Shown: piece by piece, positions 24,508 through 33,639 of the stretch
Numbering within the stretch: position 1 is the stretch's first letter
How the letters are laid out: each line of letters starts with the position of its first letter
Source: Clostridium sp.
GTDB lineage: Bacteria > Bacillota > Clostridia > Lachnospirales > Lachnospiraceae
Assembly (NCBI GenBank): GCA_018377235.1
Contig: JAGZZT010000003.1
Span: forward strand, 97,754 to 161,753
Direction: 5' to 3'
Length of the DNA stretch: 64,000 bases
Notes under the pieces: model-generated
The model's database searches: none
Seen by the model: only the letters and a program-made list of their open reading frames with translations
What the model was told of the DNA's origin: nothing
Program-made: the position numbers and the translations under genes

Positions 24508-25878
24508 ATGATGATACAGTGGATTCGAGGGGCTGTGTGGGGACCCTGGCTGATAATTCTGTTTTTATCGGCAGGAATTTATTTTACGGTCCGCTTCAGA
24601 GGATTTCAGTTTACAGGCTGTTCCAGATGGTGGAGAGAGACGGCAGGAAGCCTGATGAAGGGCTCGGATGAAGGAAAAAAGGGGCAGTTTGCCTCTGCCT
24701 GCACAGCGCTGGCGGCTACTGTGGGGACGGGAAATATTGCAGGAGTAGCAGCGGCGGTAGCTGTGGGAGGACCAGGAGCCATATTTTGGATGTGGGTGTC
24801 AGCCTCTCTTGGAATGATGACCGCTTATGCAGAAGTGTATCTGGGAAGAAAATACCGCCGCCTTGACAAGGAAGGAAGACCTGTCTGCGGCCCCTACGCT
24901 TATCTGGAAGAGGGGCTTGGCATGAAACGGCTTGGCCTTCTTTACGCAGTATTCTGCGTGTTGGCCTCCCTGGGGATGGGGAGTATGGTACAGGCCAACG
25001 CAGTGGCTCAAAGCGCGGCTTTTTCGGCCTCTATTCCTTTGCCCGTTACAGGGGCAGCGCTGACTTTTCTTGTCATGATCGTAATTTTTGGGGGAGCCAG
25101 GAGGATTTCTGCGGCCGCTTCCAGCCTGGTTCCTGCTTCAGCAGTATTTTACACGGGACTTTGTATTGCTGTCCTGGCCTTTCATGCAGGAGAAATTCCG
25201 AAAGCGTTTTTTCTTATATTCAAGGATGCCTTTTCAGCCGGGAGCGCAGCCGGAGGAGCAGCTGGAGTTCTTACTGCAGGAGCAGTGCGTTATGGAATTT
25301 CCAGAGGCGTGTTTTCCAATGAGGCGGGGCTTGGCAGTCTGGCAGTGCTTCATGGAGAGGCCGGGAATCCTGAGCAGTCAGGGGAACGATTTGCCAGGGA
25401 GCAGGGAATGTGGGCCATTTTTGAAGTGTTTTTTGATACGATTGTCAGCTGTACAATGACAGCTCTTGTGATTTTGTGTGTAGATGGAGAAATAATATCA
25501 GCGGCAGCAGGGCTGGATGAGGAAATGGCCGGAAGCGCCTGGGTGGCGTCCTGCTTTTCCTCCTGCTTCGGAGAACTTGGGGGAGGAATGGTATCTCTGG
25601 CAATGAGCCTATTTGCCTTTGCTACTATTATCGCCTGGTTTTACCTGGGAAGCCAGGCTTTGAGTTACCTGACGGATGGAAAACCCTGGAAGAAGAGCAT
25701 CCAGCTGTGTTATGGCTTTTTTTATTTAAATGCCGTCTTTTTCGGCTGTGTTGCCAGGCTCACTCTGGTGTGGGATCTATCTGATATTTTTAACGGGCTC
25801 ATGGCTGTGCCTAACCTGATTGGCCTGTTTCTTCTGCGCCGCCAAGTGAAGGGACCATGGGAGGAGGAAGAGATGTGA
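24508..25878 (+). CDS. AGCS family sodium:alanine/glycine symporter
   Basis: A 456-residue Na+/amino-acid symporter with about ten helices. Family hallmarks are TALAATVGTGNIAGVAAAV (about residues 67-85), GPGAIFWMWVSASLGM, the SRGVFSNEAGLGS motif (about 270-282) and the C-terminal FATIIAWFYLGSQAL. It imports alanine or glycine. It starts with ATGATG; the first ATG (24508) directly follows AGGAGGA at short spacing, so the second (24511) is equally possible. It stands alone, with an inverted repeat after its stop. Substrate within the family is inferred. Confidence 0.93.
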   Translation: MMIQWIRGAVWGPWLIILFLSAGIYFTVRFRGFQFTGCSRWWRETAGSLMKGSDEGKKGQFASACTALAATVGTGNIAGVAAAVAVGGPGAIFWMWVSASLGMMTAYAEVYLGRKYRRLDKEGRPVCGPYAYLEEGLGMKRLGLLYAVFCVLASLGMGSMVQANAVAQSAAFSASIPLPVTGAALTFLVMIVIFGGARRISAAASSLVPASAVFYTGLCIAVLAFHAGEIPKAFFLIFKDAFSAGSAAGGAAGVLTAGAVRYGISRGVFSNEAGLGSLAVLHGEAGNPEQSGERFAREQGMWAIFEVFFDTIVSCTMTALVILCVDGEIISAAAGLDEEMAGSAWVASCFSSCFGELGGGMVSLAMSLFAFATIIAWFYLGSQALSYLTDGKPWKKSIQLCYGFFYLNAVFFGCVARLTLVWDLSDIFNGLMAVPNLIGLFLLRRQVKGPWEEEEM

Positions 25879-25898
25879 CTGATGCTGACAAAGCACGA

Positions 25899-25928
25899 AA
25901 ACAGCCGCCCAATACAGGACGGCTGTTT
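25899..25928 (+). terminator. Inverted repeat after AGCS gene
   Basis: AAACAGCCG (25899-25907) pairs perfectly with CGGCTGTTT (25920-25928). There is no T tract, so termination strength is uncertain. The rest of the intergenic stretch to 26131 holds a second palindrome, GAGCTGAA-TC-TTCAGCTC (25959-25976), followed on the minus strand by a run of T residues, possibly ending the leftward operon. Confidence 0.55.
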
Positions 25929-26131
25929 CGGATATATAATGTCTTAAAAAAGGGAGGAGAGCTGAATCTTCAGCTCGGGGTATTATGAAAAAAATCGCTT
26001 TAGCAATCATCTCTTGATTACTATGGTCTTATTATATGTTTAAGTCGTGAAGAAATCATTAGCAGAGTGTAACGGTTCTTTGAAATTTTTGTGAATAAAA
26101 TTTGAATGGATTTTTTCAGCAGAAAAATCAT

Positions 26132-27766
26132 CTAAGGATGAGCCTGTTTCTGCCCGTCTGCAGGTTTCCCGCCGCCCATGCTGCCGGGATTTGACTCAGA
26201 ACCATCATTGGTTTGTACAGTTCCCCCTGTGTTTGCATAGATTCCGCTGCAGTCCAATGCAGTATTTCCATTTCCATTGCAGCTGAGATCCAGTGTTCCT
26301 CCATTGATAGAGAGATTTCCATTAGAATCCAGGCAGTCTCCATTTGAAGTGACAGTGATTTCACCGCCATTGATAACAATAAAAGTATCCTCGCTGGAGG
26401 CAAACGGCTCATCTCTGCCTCCAAATCCGGAGCTGTCTGCGCCGCCGGCAGCATTGAAGCCATCATCATGTGAGGTAATATGAAAGCTGCCGCCGTCTAT
26501 GGTGATAGACAGGCCTTCGATTCCTTCATAGCAATAAGGAATGGAAAATGTTCCATTTTCAATGCTTACAGCATCATCAGCGTGTATGGCGTCATCTCCG
26601 CTGGAAAGGGTGAACCCGCCGCTGATAACAGTGAGTGCTCCGCTGCTGTGAATACAATCGTCGCTGCTGTCCACTGTAAACGTGCCGTCATTGATGAGCA
26701 GAGTTCCCTCCGATTTTATGCCCTTCTGGCTGATAGAATTCTCTGTGCTGTCTGTCTCTGATTCTGAATTTACTGTTTCAGAGGGCTGTTCTGCTCCAGA
26801 AAGGTGAGAAGGCTGTTCTCCCCAGCGCTTTCCCTGAGATGGTTCTGCAGGCTGTTTTCCATGACCGCCTGGGGCAAAGCTGTCTTCAGCAGGCATGGTG
26901 ACAGAAGCGCTTCCTTCTCCTGCAGTTAAGTCAAAGGTTCCTCCATCAATCTGCAAGGCTTTGCTGGCGCTTATGGCATCGCCCTGAGCATGGATCACAT
27001 AGGTTCCATCCTTGATATATAAAAAGCCCTTAGCCGTATCATCTGTGTTTTCTGCGTGGAGGCCATCCTTGCCTGATGTAATCTGGAAGGAGCCTCCGGA
27101 AATTGCCAGACTGTCCTTTCCTGCTATGCCGTGTTCTGAGGCAGTGACAAAATAATTGCCGCCTGTGATAGTCAGATCATCTTTAGATACTACTCCATGG
27201 CCTGCCTGTGCGTTAATCGTAAGATTGCCGGATCCATTGAGAGTAAGATCAGTTTTGGAAAAGATGACCGCATCAATATTATTCTCATCGATGGAGGCAT
27301 AGCTGCCGCTGTTTGTCAGGGTATTATCGGTTCCTTCTGCAGAAGTCAAAAACAATTTATCTGCATTTAGAGAATAAATAGCTGCAGAACTGCTGCTGGT
27401 AATATCTGCATCAGACAGTACGATTTGTACTTTATCAGTATCATCGGCGTTCACTGCAATCTGCCCATCGCTCAGTGTACCGGAAACGATATAGGTTCCC
27501 TCATCAAGCAGGGTGATTTGAGTTCCATCGATGGAAACTGAATCGGAATTGCAGATAATAGATGTGTCTTCCAGCTGGATGCTTATGGCAGTGCTGTCAT
27601 CATAGCTGCCGCTTAAATCCCGATCGCTGAATAGAGATGAGGCATCAATGACTGATGTTGGACTGGCTGCTGTTTCTGATTCAGAGCTGCTGTTTTTTGA
27701 AACAGTCTGACAGCCGCCAAGCAGCAGGATCGTGAAGAGCAAAGGTGTGATTAAAAATTTTTTCAT
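26132..27766 (-). CDS. Carbohydrate-binding domain (Cthe_2159/DUF4353-like) lipoprotein
   Basis: A 544-residue lipoprotein (signal peptide to LLGGC, Cys19). After a Ser-rich linker it is built of many short repeats of the type L-x-I-x-G-G-x-F, for example LAISGGSFQITSGKDGLHAENTD and LTVISGGFTLSSGDDAIHADD, which predict a right-handed parallel beta-helix. This matches the carbohydrate-binding Cthe_2159 family, whose founding member binds cellulose-like or acidic sugars. A charged Gly/Pro linker (about residues 290-345) interrupts the helix. It is the last gene of a three-gene operon with DUF4956 and VTC proteins. Ligand unknown. Confidence 0.85.
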   Translation of the reverse strand: MKKFLITPLLFTILLLGGCQTVSKNSSSESETAASPTSVIDASSLFSDRDLSGSYDDSTAISIQLEDTSIICNSDSVSIDGTQITLLDEGTYIVSGTLSDGQIAVNADDTDKVQIVLSDADITSSSSAAIYSLNADKLFLTSAEGTDNTLTNSGSYASIDENNIDAVIFSKTDLTLNGSGNLTINAQAGHGVVSKDDLTITGGNYFVTASEHGIAGKDSLAISGGSFQITSGKDGLHAENTDDTAKGFLYIKDGTYVIHAQGDAISASKALQIDGGTFDLTAGEGSASVTMPAEDSFAPGGHGKQPAEPSQGKRWGEQPSHLSGAEQPSETVNSESETDSTENSISQKGIKSEGTLLINDGTFTVDSSDDCIHSSGALTVISGGFTLSSGDDAIHADDAVSIENGTFSIPYCYEGIEGLSITIDGGSFHITSHDDGFNAAGGADSSGFGGRDEPFASSEDTFIVINGGEITVTSNGDCLDSNGNLSINGGTLDLSCNGNGNTALDCSGIYANTGGTVQTNDGSESNPGSMGGGKPADGQKQAHP

Positions 27767-27781
27767 ATAGTTATCTCCTTG

Positions 27782-28477
27782 TTATAGTCCAGTTATAATT
27801 GTTTCCTGCTGGCATAGAGAAATTTCCAGATTTCCGTTGCGCTGCCGCAGAGCGTCAATCAATTCTTTCTCTTTGCCGGCATTCCGAAGCGTAAGATCAT
27901 AAGTCAGTTTAAAAAGGCTTCCCATGTTCGTAGTTTTGACCTGCTTCAGTTCTGAATGAATGGCATACTTGCGTAAAATAGAATCAAAAACTCCTGTATA
28001 GTTCAGATCTTCAGGAATTGTAATGTGCAGGGTACGGCAGCGCATAATTTTGTCCCTGTCTCCAAAACCGATTCCATGGTACAGCATAGTAATACTTCCC
28101 AGTACCAGTGAGAAGATCAGGGCATAGCCCAGATACCCCATGCCAGTCATTAACCCTGTGCCCATGGCGATAAAAACAGCGCCAATTTCTCTGGACGATC
28201 CAGGAGCAGAACGAAAGCGTACTAAACTGAAAGCGCCTGCAACAGCCACGCCAGCCCCCACATTTCCGTTGACCATCATAATAACAGCGCACACTGCTGC
28301 AGGCAGTGTGGCCAGGGTAACGGCAAAGCCAGAGCTGGGACGGGTACGCCACAGCATCATGGCGCATAGAATCAGGCCGATGATCAAAGATGCTCCTACA
28401 CACAGCAAAAATTGTTTCAGGGTAATTACGGTAGTTAACTCTGTGTCGAACACACCGCGAAAAATCATATCAGGCAT
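27782..28477 (-). CDS. DUF4956 membrane protein
   Basis: A 231-residue protein with about four hydrophobic helices (residues 20-140) and a soluble C-terminal domain of about 85 residues. The conserved loop LVRFRSAPGSSREIGAVFIA and MGTGLMTGMGYLGYALIF identify the DUF4956 family. Members are commonly encoded next to VTC-type polyphosphate polymerases, as here. It overlaps the VTC gene by 8 bases, so they are translated together. It may form the membrane channel or anchor for the VTC enzyme; this is inference. Confidence 0.88.
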   Translation of the reverse strand: MPDMIFRGVFDTELTTVITLKQFLLCVGASLIIGLILCAMMLWRTRPSSGFAVTLATLPAAVCAVIMMVNGNVGAGVAVAGAFSLVRFRSAPGSSREIGAVFIAMGTGLMTGMGYLGYALIFSLVLGSITMLYHGIGFGDRDKIMRCRTLHITIPEDLNYTGVFDSILRKYAIHSELKQVKTTNMGSLFKLTYDLTLRNAGKEKELIDALRQRNGNLEISLCQQETIITGL

Positions 28478-29183
28478 ATCGTTTCACTCCTTTATAAGTT
28501 TGTTCTGTCATCTTTTCATATGCTGTACCATATTTGGAAAAGGATGTTTTATACAGCTTCATATCTGTCAGCAGGCGGACCATCCAAAGCGGAATGGCGC
28601 CCGGCGCTTTCAGTTCCATGAGAACCTGCCCCGTTTTCAGCAGCTTAGTTCCCCACGGTTCAGAATCCAGAGTCAGTACGTCTGTCCGGAATCGTATATC
28701 TTCGTCAAAGGTAATACGGAGTCCGCCTTCAGCTTCTTTCCACGAGTCCCGCTCATAGGAAAGAAATACCCGGGGTTCTAAATCAGGATAAAAATGCATG
28801 GAATAGTTAATTTCTCTGCCAATCTGCGTGTCTGGCCAGGGAGAATTTCCAGACAGGCAGCGCAATGCCTGAGTATGAGGCAGACAGAGCCGGCGCTTAT
28901 AAACGACAGAATGATATTTTTTTTTCAGTTCCATAAAAGCCAGGTGTTCCCCATCTGCCTTTCCATAGCTGCGCAAACGCAGTTTTTCTTTATAGACAGG
29001 TCTTTCCATACTTCGGCGGATAAGCCGGAAATCTGGTGTGTCCAGATAGAGATTTCGAATGGAACTGTGACTGTATTCGTCTGGAATCAGGCGTTTGCCG
29101 GCGTCAGTCAGAAGCCGGGCCTGCTGTTCTTTTGTTAAAAGATATTTGAATTCATATCTTTGAAAGAATGCTTCTTTTTTCAA
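28470..29183 (-). CDS. VTC-domain polyphosphate polymerase-like protein
   Basis: A 237-residue soluble tunnel-fold protein of the VTC family, which in yeast makes polyphosphate from ATP. Basic tunnel motifs are in order: RYEFKYLL (9-16), IRNLYLDTPDF, YKEKLRLRSYG, MELKKKYHSVVYKRR, FLSYERDSW, LRITFDEDIRFR and VLMELKAPGAIPLWM. The metal-binding glutamates (ELK, ELKAP) are present. It is the first gene of the leftward operon. No membrane segment is seen, so membrane contact would come through the DUF4956 partner. Polyphosphate synthesis is inferred from the family. Confidence 0.88.
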   Translation of the reverse strand: MKKEAFFQRYEFKYLLTKEQQARLLTDAGKRLIPDEYSHSSIRNLYLDTPDFRLIRRSMERPVYKEKLRLRSYGKADGEHLAFMELKKKYHSVVYKRRLCLPHTQALRCLSGNSPWPDTQIGREINYSMHFYPDLEPRVFLSYERDSWKEAEGGLRITFDEDIRFRTDVLTLDSEPWGTKLLKTGQVLMELKAPGAIPLWMVRLLTDMKLYKTSFSKYGTAYEKMTEQTYKGVKRYA

Positions 29184-29370
29184 GAAATATTTCCTCCTTC
29201 ATCATGGATAGTATTTTGGATCACGCAGACAGTATAAGATGCAAACCATAATTGAACTTAAAATTTTAAAAATTTTTTGCTGACAAATAGAAGAACCCAT
29301 GATATCTTTTAGTTAAAATTAAAGTAGATTTGATAAAATGCTTCTATATAAAAGAAGAGGGGTGAACCGA

Positions 29371-30042
29371 TTGCGGATTTTATTAGCAGAAGATGAAAGA
29401 TCTTTATCCAGGGCGATAACTGCCTTATTAGAGCGCAGTAATTATTCTGTGGATTCTGTATACGACGGTGCGGAGGCACTGGATTATCTGGAGGCTGGAA
29501 ATTATGATGCACTGATTCTGGATATTATGATGCCTGGAATGGACGGCATGGAGGCGCTGCGCCGCCTGCGGGAGCGAGGCAGCACTATTCCAGTACTGAT
29601 GCTTACTGCAAAGTCTGAGGTGTCTGATAAAGTGCTGGGGCTTGACACTGGGGCAAATGACTATCTGACTAAGCCGTTTGCAACAGCAGAACTTTTGGCG
29701 CGTCTTCGAGCAATCACCAGGCAAAGCGTTCAGCTAAGCAGCCGTCTGACTGTAGGAAATATCTGTCTGGATCAGACTACTTTCGAGCTGTCTTCACCAA
29801 CAGGCAGTTTTCGGCTGGCCAATAAAGAATATCAAATGATGGAGCTTCTCATGCGCCATCCCCGCCAGATTATTTCTACTGATCGATTTTTAGAACGAAT
29901 TTGGGGATATGACAGCGAGGTAGAAGTATCTGTCGTTTGGGTTTATATTTCTTATCTTAGAAAAAAACTCGCTGCCCTTCATGCTGATGTTCAGATTAAA
30001 GCAAACCGAAATGCCGGATATTCTCTGGAGGTTCAGCTATGA
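29371..30042 (+). CDS. OmpR-family response regulator
   Basis: A 223-residue two-domain regulator. The receiver domain holds the acidic pair (AEDE), the phosphoacceptor in LILDIMMPGMDG and the conserved Lys in LTKPF; the C-terminal winged helix carries ANKEYQMMELLMRHP and VVWVYISYLRKKL. I favour the TTG at 29371, since AGAGGGGTG sits just upstream and translation then begins at the receiver domain (M-RILLAEDE); GTG 29362 or ATG 29338 are possible. Divergent from the VTC operon, which it may control. It overlaps the kinase gene by 4 bases. Confidence 0.92.
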   Translation: MRILLAEDERSLSRAITALLERSNYSVDSVYDGAEALDYLEAGNYDALILDIMMPGMDGMEALRRLRERGSTIPVLMLTAKSEVSDKVLGLDTGANDYLTKPFATAELLARLRAITRQSVQLSSRLTVGNICLDQTTFELSSPTGSFRLANKEYQMMELLMRHPRQIISTDRFLERIWGYDSEVEVSVVWVYISYLRKKLAALHADVQIKANRNAGYSLEVQL

Positions 30043-31307
30043 TTCACAAACTCCGCATCAAATTTATTGCCGCTTCTATGCTTTCACTGACTTTGGTGTT
30101 GCTGGTAATTTTAGGAGGCGTCAATATCATGAGTTACCAGAAAATTCTTCGGGATTCAGAACATATTTTGAATCTGCTCAGTGAAAACAGAGGAGTGTTT
30201 CCGAAACAAGAGTTTCTCAGACAAGATCCTCCTTTTGGCGAAACAGAGCCAAAACCAGGGAGGCGGCCTGTGCTGGGGCACAGCCTTTCGCCGGAAACGC
30301 CTTTTGAATCGCGGTTTTTTTCGGTTTTACTGAATGCAGAAGGACAGGTAATCGCCAGCGATATGGGACAGATTGCCGCTATAGATACCGAGAGTGCTGC
30401 TGAAACTGCCAGAAAGGTATGGAATACAGGAAAAACAAGTGGTTTTCAGGGGGATTACCGTTATATCCGTATTACAGAAAATGAAGGAACCAGACTGATT
30501 TTTTTGGACTGTGGACGGAGCTTATCCAATTTCCGCACTACACTGTTTGCCAGTATATTGGTAGCCCTGGCAGGCTTACTGGCAGTATTTTTGTTATTGC
30601 TCATTCTTTCTGAACGAATTGTCCGCCCGGTGGCAGAAAGCTACGAAAAGCAGCGCCGATTCATCACAGATGCCGGACATGAATTAAAAACACCGCTTAC
30701 AATTATTGGCGCAGACCTGGATTTAATTGATCTGGAACTGACTGGAAACGAGTGGCTGGCAGACATCCGCCGTCAGACCAGGCGTTTGACAGATTTAACT
30801 CAGGACCTCATATATCTGTCCCGCATGGAAGAAGAAAAGCCTCCGCTCCATCTGATTGAGTTTCCGCTTTCTGATGTAATAGAGGAAATGACTCAGTCTT
30901 TTATGGGACCTTCAAAAACGCAGGGAAAAACATTTAAGCTTGATATTCAGCCTATGATTTCATGGACTGGAGACGAGAAAGCCATTCGGCAGCTGTGTTC
31001 CATTTTGTTAGATAACGCTTTGAAATACACTCCGGAACAGGGAATCATTTCAGTATCGCTAAAAAAAGAAGGGCGGGTAATTCGGTACACGATCTCCAAT
31101 ACAATCTCTCGGCCAATGGATTCTAACTCATTAAAGCAGCTGTTTGAACGCTTTTACCGCACAGATCATTCCAGAAACAGCCAAACAGGCGGCTATGGGC
31201 TGGGATTGTCTATTGCAAAGAGTATCGTTGCCAGCCATAGAGGGAAAATACGGGCATACTGTCCGGAACCGCTTATACTGGCTGTCAGCGCCGAGTTTTC
31301 GGTATGA
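30039..31307 (+). CDS. Sensor histidine kinase
   Basis: A 422-residue membrane kinase. Helix 1 (about 10-30) and helix 2 (about 168-190) enclose an extracellular sensor of about 135 residues that lacks an obvious known domain. The H box is FITDAGHELKTPLTIIG, the N box LLDNALKYTPEQG, and the G box YGLGLSIAKSI. The HAMP-like linker is very short. It starts with ATGA overlap on the regulator gene, so the pair forms one two-component system. Its signal is unknown; proximity suggests the VTC module or envelope stress. Confidence 0.92.
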   Translation: MIHKLRIKFIAASMLSLTLVLLVILGGVNIMSYQKILRDSEHILNLLSENRGVFPKQEFLRQDPPFGETEPKPGRRPVLGHSLSPETPFESRFFSVLLNAEGQVIASDMGQIAAIDTESAAETARKVWNTGKTSGFQGDYRYIRITENEGTRLIFLDCGRSLSNFRTTLFASILVALAGLLAVFLLLLILSERIVRPVAESYEKQRRFITDAGHELKTPLTIIGADLDLIDLELTGNEWLADIRRQTRRLTDLTQDLIYLSRMEEEKPPLHLIEFPLSDVIEEMTQSFMGPSKTQGKTFKLDIQPMISWTGDEKAIRQLCSILLDNALKYTPEQGIISVSLKKEGRVIRYTISNTISRPMDSNSLKQLFERFYRTDHSRNSQTGGYGLGLSIAKSIVASHRGKIRAYCPEPLILAVSAEFSV

Positions 31308-31437
31308 CCGGAGGAGCTGCAAAACAACCTTCTTGCAATCCGCCGCCACATTTGATACACTTGTATCAGACTGGCCATAACACGGCCCGGCGCCGCCTGA
31401 TACGGACGCCGCTATGAATATTCAGGAGGATATCACT

Positions 31438-31956
31438 ATGCAGAATCCAGTTATCACCATTGAGATGGAAAATGGAGATGTAATCAAGGCAGAGCTCTAT
31501 CCGGAGATTGCCCCAAACACAGTAAATAACTTTATCAGCCTTGTAAAGAAGGGCTTTTATGACGGCCTGATTTTCCACCGCGTTATCCGCGGCTTTATGA
31601 TTCAGGGAGGATGCCCGGATGGAAACGGAACCGGAGGTCCAGGTTACTCCATCAAGGGCGAGTTTGCCCATAACAGTTTTAAGAATGACTTAAAGCATAC
31701 ACCAGGCGTGCTTTCCATGGCGAGAGCCATGCATCCAGATTCCGCAGGATCCCAGTTCTTCATTATGCACGAAACTTCCCCGCACTTAGACGGAGAGTAC
31801 GCAGGCTTTGGTCATGTAACAGAAGGTATGGATGTGGTAAATAAGATCGCTGAGTGCAGAACTGACTGGAGCGATCGTCCCATGAAGGCGCAGAAAATGA
31901 AGAAGGTGACAGTGGAGACCTTCGGAGAGGATTATCCAGAACCAGAAAAATGCTGA
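31438..31956 (+). CDS. Cyclophilin-type peptidyl-prolyl isomerase
   Basis: A 172-residue cytoplasmic cyclophilin that speeds proline isomerisation in folding proteins. Typical segments are FHRVIRGFMIQGG (with the catalytic Arg), GTGGPGYSIKGEF, LSMARAMHPDSAGSQFFI and HLDGEYAGFGHV. The ATG at 31438 follows AGGAGG at good spacing; an ATG eight codons upstream lacks one. The next gene overlaps its end by seven bases. Confidence 0.95.
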   Translation: MQNPVITIEMENGDVIKAELYPEIAPNTVNNFISLVKKGFYDGLIFHRVIRGFMIQGGCPDGNGTGGPGYSIKGEFAHNSFKNDLKHTPGVLSMARAMHPDSAGSQFFIMHETSPHLDGEYAGFGHVTEGMDVVNKIAECRTDWSDRPMKAQKMKKVTVETFGEDYPEPEKC

Positions 31957-32636
31957 TTGAAAGAGAGATAGAGGTAAACGGAGCTCTTTTTCAGGCAGTC
32001 ATATCAGACGACAGACAGGCTCTCCAGGCCGCATATGCGGCAGGGAGAGCCGTTGTCGGCTTATGGCAGGGAAGAGAAGAAAAAGAAGGAGAGGAAACAG
32101 GAGAGATTCCGGATCTTTCCCCTGCCCTCTATGTGGTAGAGCGGCTGGAGGATGCAGATGAGTCTCTTCTTAGAAAGGCTGTATGCCGACGATTTTCCAT
32201 GCCCTGGACGATTGCAGAGACAAAGCGTCTCCTGATTCGGGAATTCAAGGCCAGCGACGTGCTGCCTGACGAGGAGGAGGAATTTCGTACTCCTGAGCTT
32301 TTATCCTCCTACATTGCCTGCCAATACCGTTTTTATGAGAGCGGCCTGTGGGCCTTGGTGGAGAAAGAGACAGGGAGGATAGTGGGAAAAGCGGGAATTA
32401 CAGACGGAGAGCTGGGATATCATATTTACAAGGAGTACAGGCGGAGAGGTCTGGCAGAGGAAGCCTGCCGGGCTGTTATCCAGCGGGAAAAAGAGGAGGG
32501 AAGAGAGTGTGTGAGACTGCAGGTCAGAGCGGACAATACAGCGTCCCGAAGGCTGGCAGAGAAGCTGGGTTTTGTGCAGGCAAAGGAAGAGATTTACTCA
32601 ATTCCTCCTTGTATTTTGTATGTACTGAGTATATAA
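31950..32636 (+). CDS. GNAT family N-acetyltransferase
   Basis: A 228-residue protein. The C-terminal half is a GNAT domain: TKRLLIREFKASD (about 91-103), the acetyl-CoA loop in YKEYRRRGLAEEACRAV (Arg-Arg-Gly-Leu) and LQVRADNTASRRLAEKLGF. The first 85 residues form an extra domain I do not recognise, containing a Glu-rich linker. The ATG overlaps the cyclophilin stop, so the genes are coupled. It resembles the RimJ/RimL subgroup by the final motif. Substrate unknown. Confidence 0.85.
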   Translation: MLIEREIEVNGALFQAVISDDRQALQAAYAAGRAVVGLWQGREEKEGEETGEIPDLSPALYVVERLEDADESLLRKAVCRRFSMPWTIAETKRLLIREFKASDVLPDEEEEFRTPELLSSYIACQYRFYESGLWALVEKETGRIVGKAGITDGELGYHIYKEYRRRGLAEEACRAVIQREKEEGRECVRLQVRADNTASRRLAEKLGFVQAKEEIYSIPPCILYVLSI

Positions 32637-32709
32637 TATATTGTATACAAAAAAATGAAAAAATACAAAATTCAGCAGTAAGATACAGCCTGAGCTGGAA
32701 AGGAGGGCC

Positions 32710-33639
32710 ATGATAAAGCATCTGGGACTGAAAGCATACGGCAAGGTGAACCTGGGCCTTGACGTGGTGAAAAGAAGAGAGGACGGCTATCACGAAGTCA
32801 GGATGATTATGCAGACGGTGGGAATCTACGACCGGATTGACCTTACGAGGAGAGAGCAGCCAGGGATTGGAATTGAGACAAATCTTTATTATCTGCCTGA
32901 TAATGAGAATAATCTGGCCTATAAGGCGGCCAGGCTTTTAATGGATGAATTTGGCATAAAAGACGGAGTAGGCATACGCATTAAAAAGTTTATTCCGGTG
33001 GCTGCCGGGATGGCAGGGGGAAGTTCTGATGCAGCGGCAGTGCTGTTTGGAGTAAATAAAATGTTTTCTCTGGGACTTTCCATGGAGGAGCTGATGAAGT
33101 GCGGTGTAAAACTGGGGGCCGACGTGCCTTACTGTCTTATGAGGGGGACAGCGCTGTCAGAAGGAATCGGCGAGATTTTGACACCTTTAGATCCAGCGCC
33201 TCAGTGCCAGGTATTGATTGCCAAACCAGCTGTCAGTGTTTCCACGAAGTTTGTATATGAAAATCTGCATGTCAATCAGCTGCCGAAGACGGCTCACCCG
33301 GACATTGACTGCCTGATGCGTGCCATTGAAAACAGGGATCTTAGAAGCCTGGCTGAAAATATGGGGAATATTTTGGAGACAGTGACGATTCCCGCCCACC
33401 CGGTGATTCAGGATATTAAGGACAAGATGATGTCCATGGGCGCGGTGGGAGCCATGATGAGCGGAAGCGGCCCTACAGTGTTCGGACTTTTTATGAGCCC
33501 GGCTAAAGCGGAGGAGGCATATGAGGAAATGCGCTACGGATCCTCTGCTTCTATGGCCAGGCAGGTGTATCTGACACAATTTTATAACAGAAATAATGAC
33601 GCAGATATAAGACAGGGGAATGAAAAAAATGGGAAATAA
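32710..33639 (+). CDS. ispE: 4-diphosphocytidyl-2-C-methyl-D-erythritol kinase
   Basis: A 309-residue GHMP kinase of the non-mevalonate isoprenoid pathway; it phosphorylates CDP-methylerythritol at the 2-hydroxyl. Motif 1 is AYGKVNLGLDVVKRREDGYHEV (residues about 9-30, the YGKVNL form typical of IspE), motif 2 PVAAGMAGGSSDAAAVLFG (about 97-115), and motif 3 GAVGAMMSGSGPTVFG (about 244-259). The ATG follows AGGAGG. The 3' end overlaps the GntR gene. Housekeeping; it provides undecaprenyl phosphate precursors. Confidence 0.96.
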   Translation: MIKHLGLKAYGKVNLGLDVVKRREDGYHEVRMIMQTVGIYDRIDLTRREQPGIGIETNLYYLPDNENNLAYKAARLLMDEFGIKDGVGIRIKKFIPVAAGMAGGSSDAAAVLFGVNKMFSLGLSMEELMKCGVKLGADVPYCLMRGTALSEGIGEILTPLDPAPQCQVLIAKPAVSVSTKFVYENLHVNQLPKTAHPDIDCLMRAIENRDLRSLAENMGNILETVTIPAHPVIQDIKDKMMSMGAVGAMMSGSGPTVFGLFMSPAKAEEAYEEMRYGSSASMARQVYLTQFYNRNNDADIRQGNEKNGK

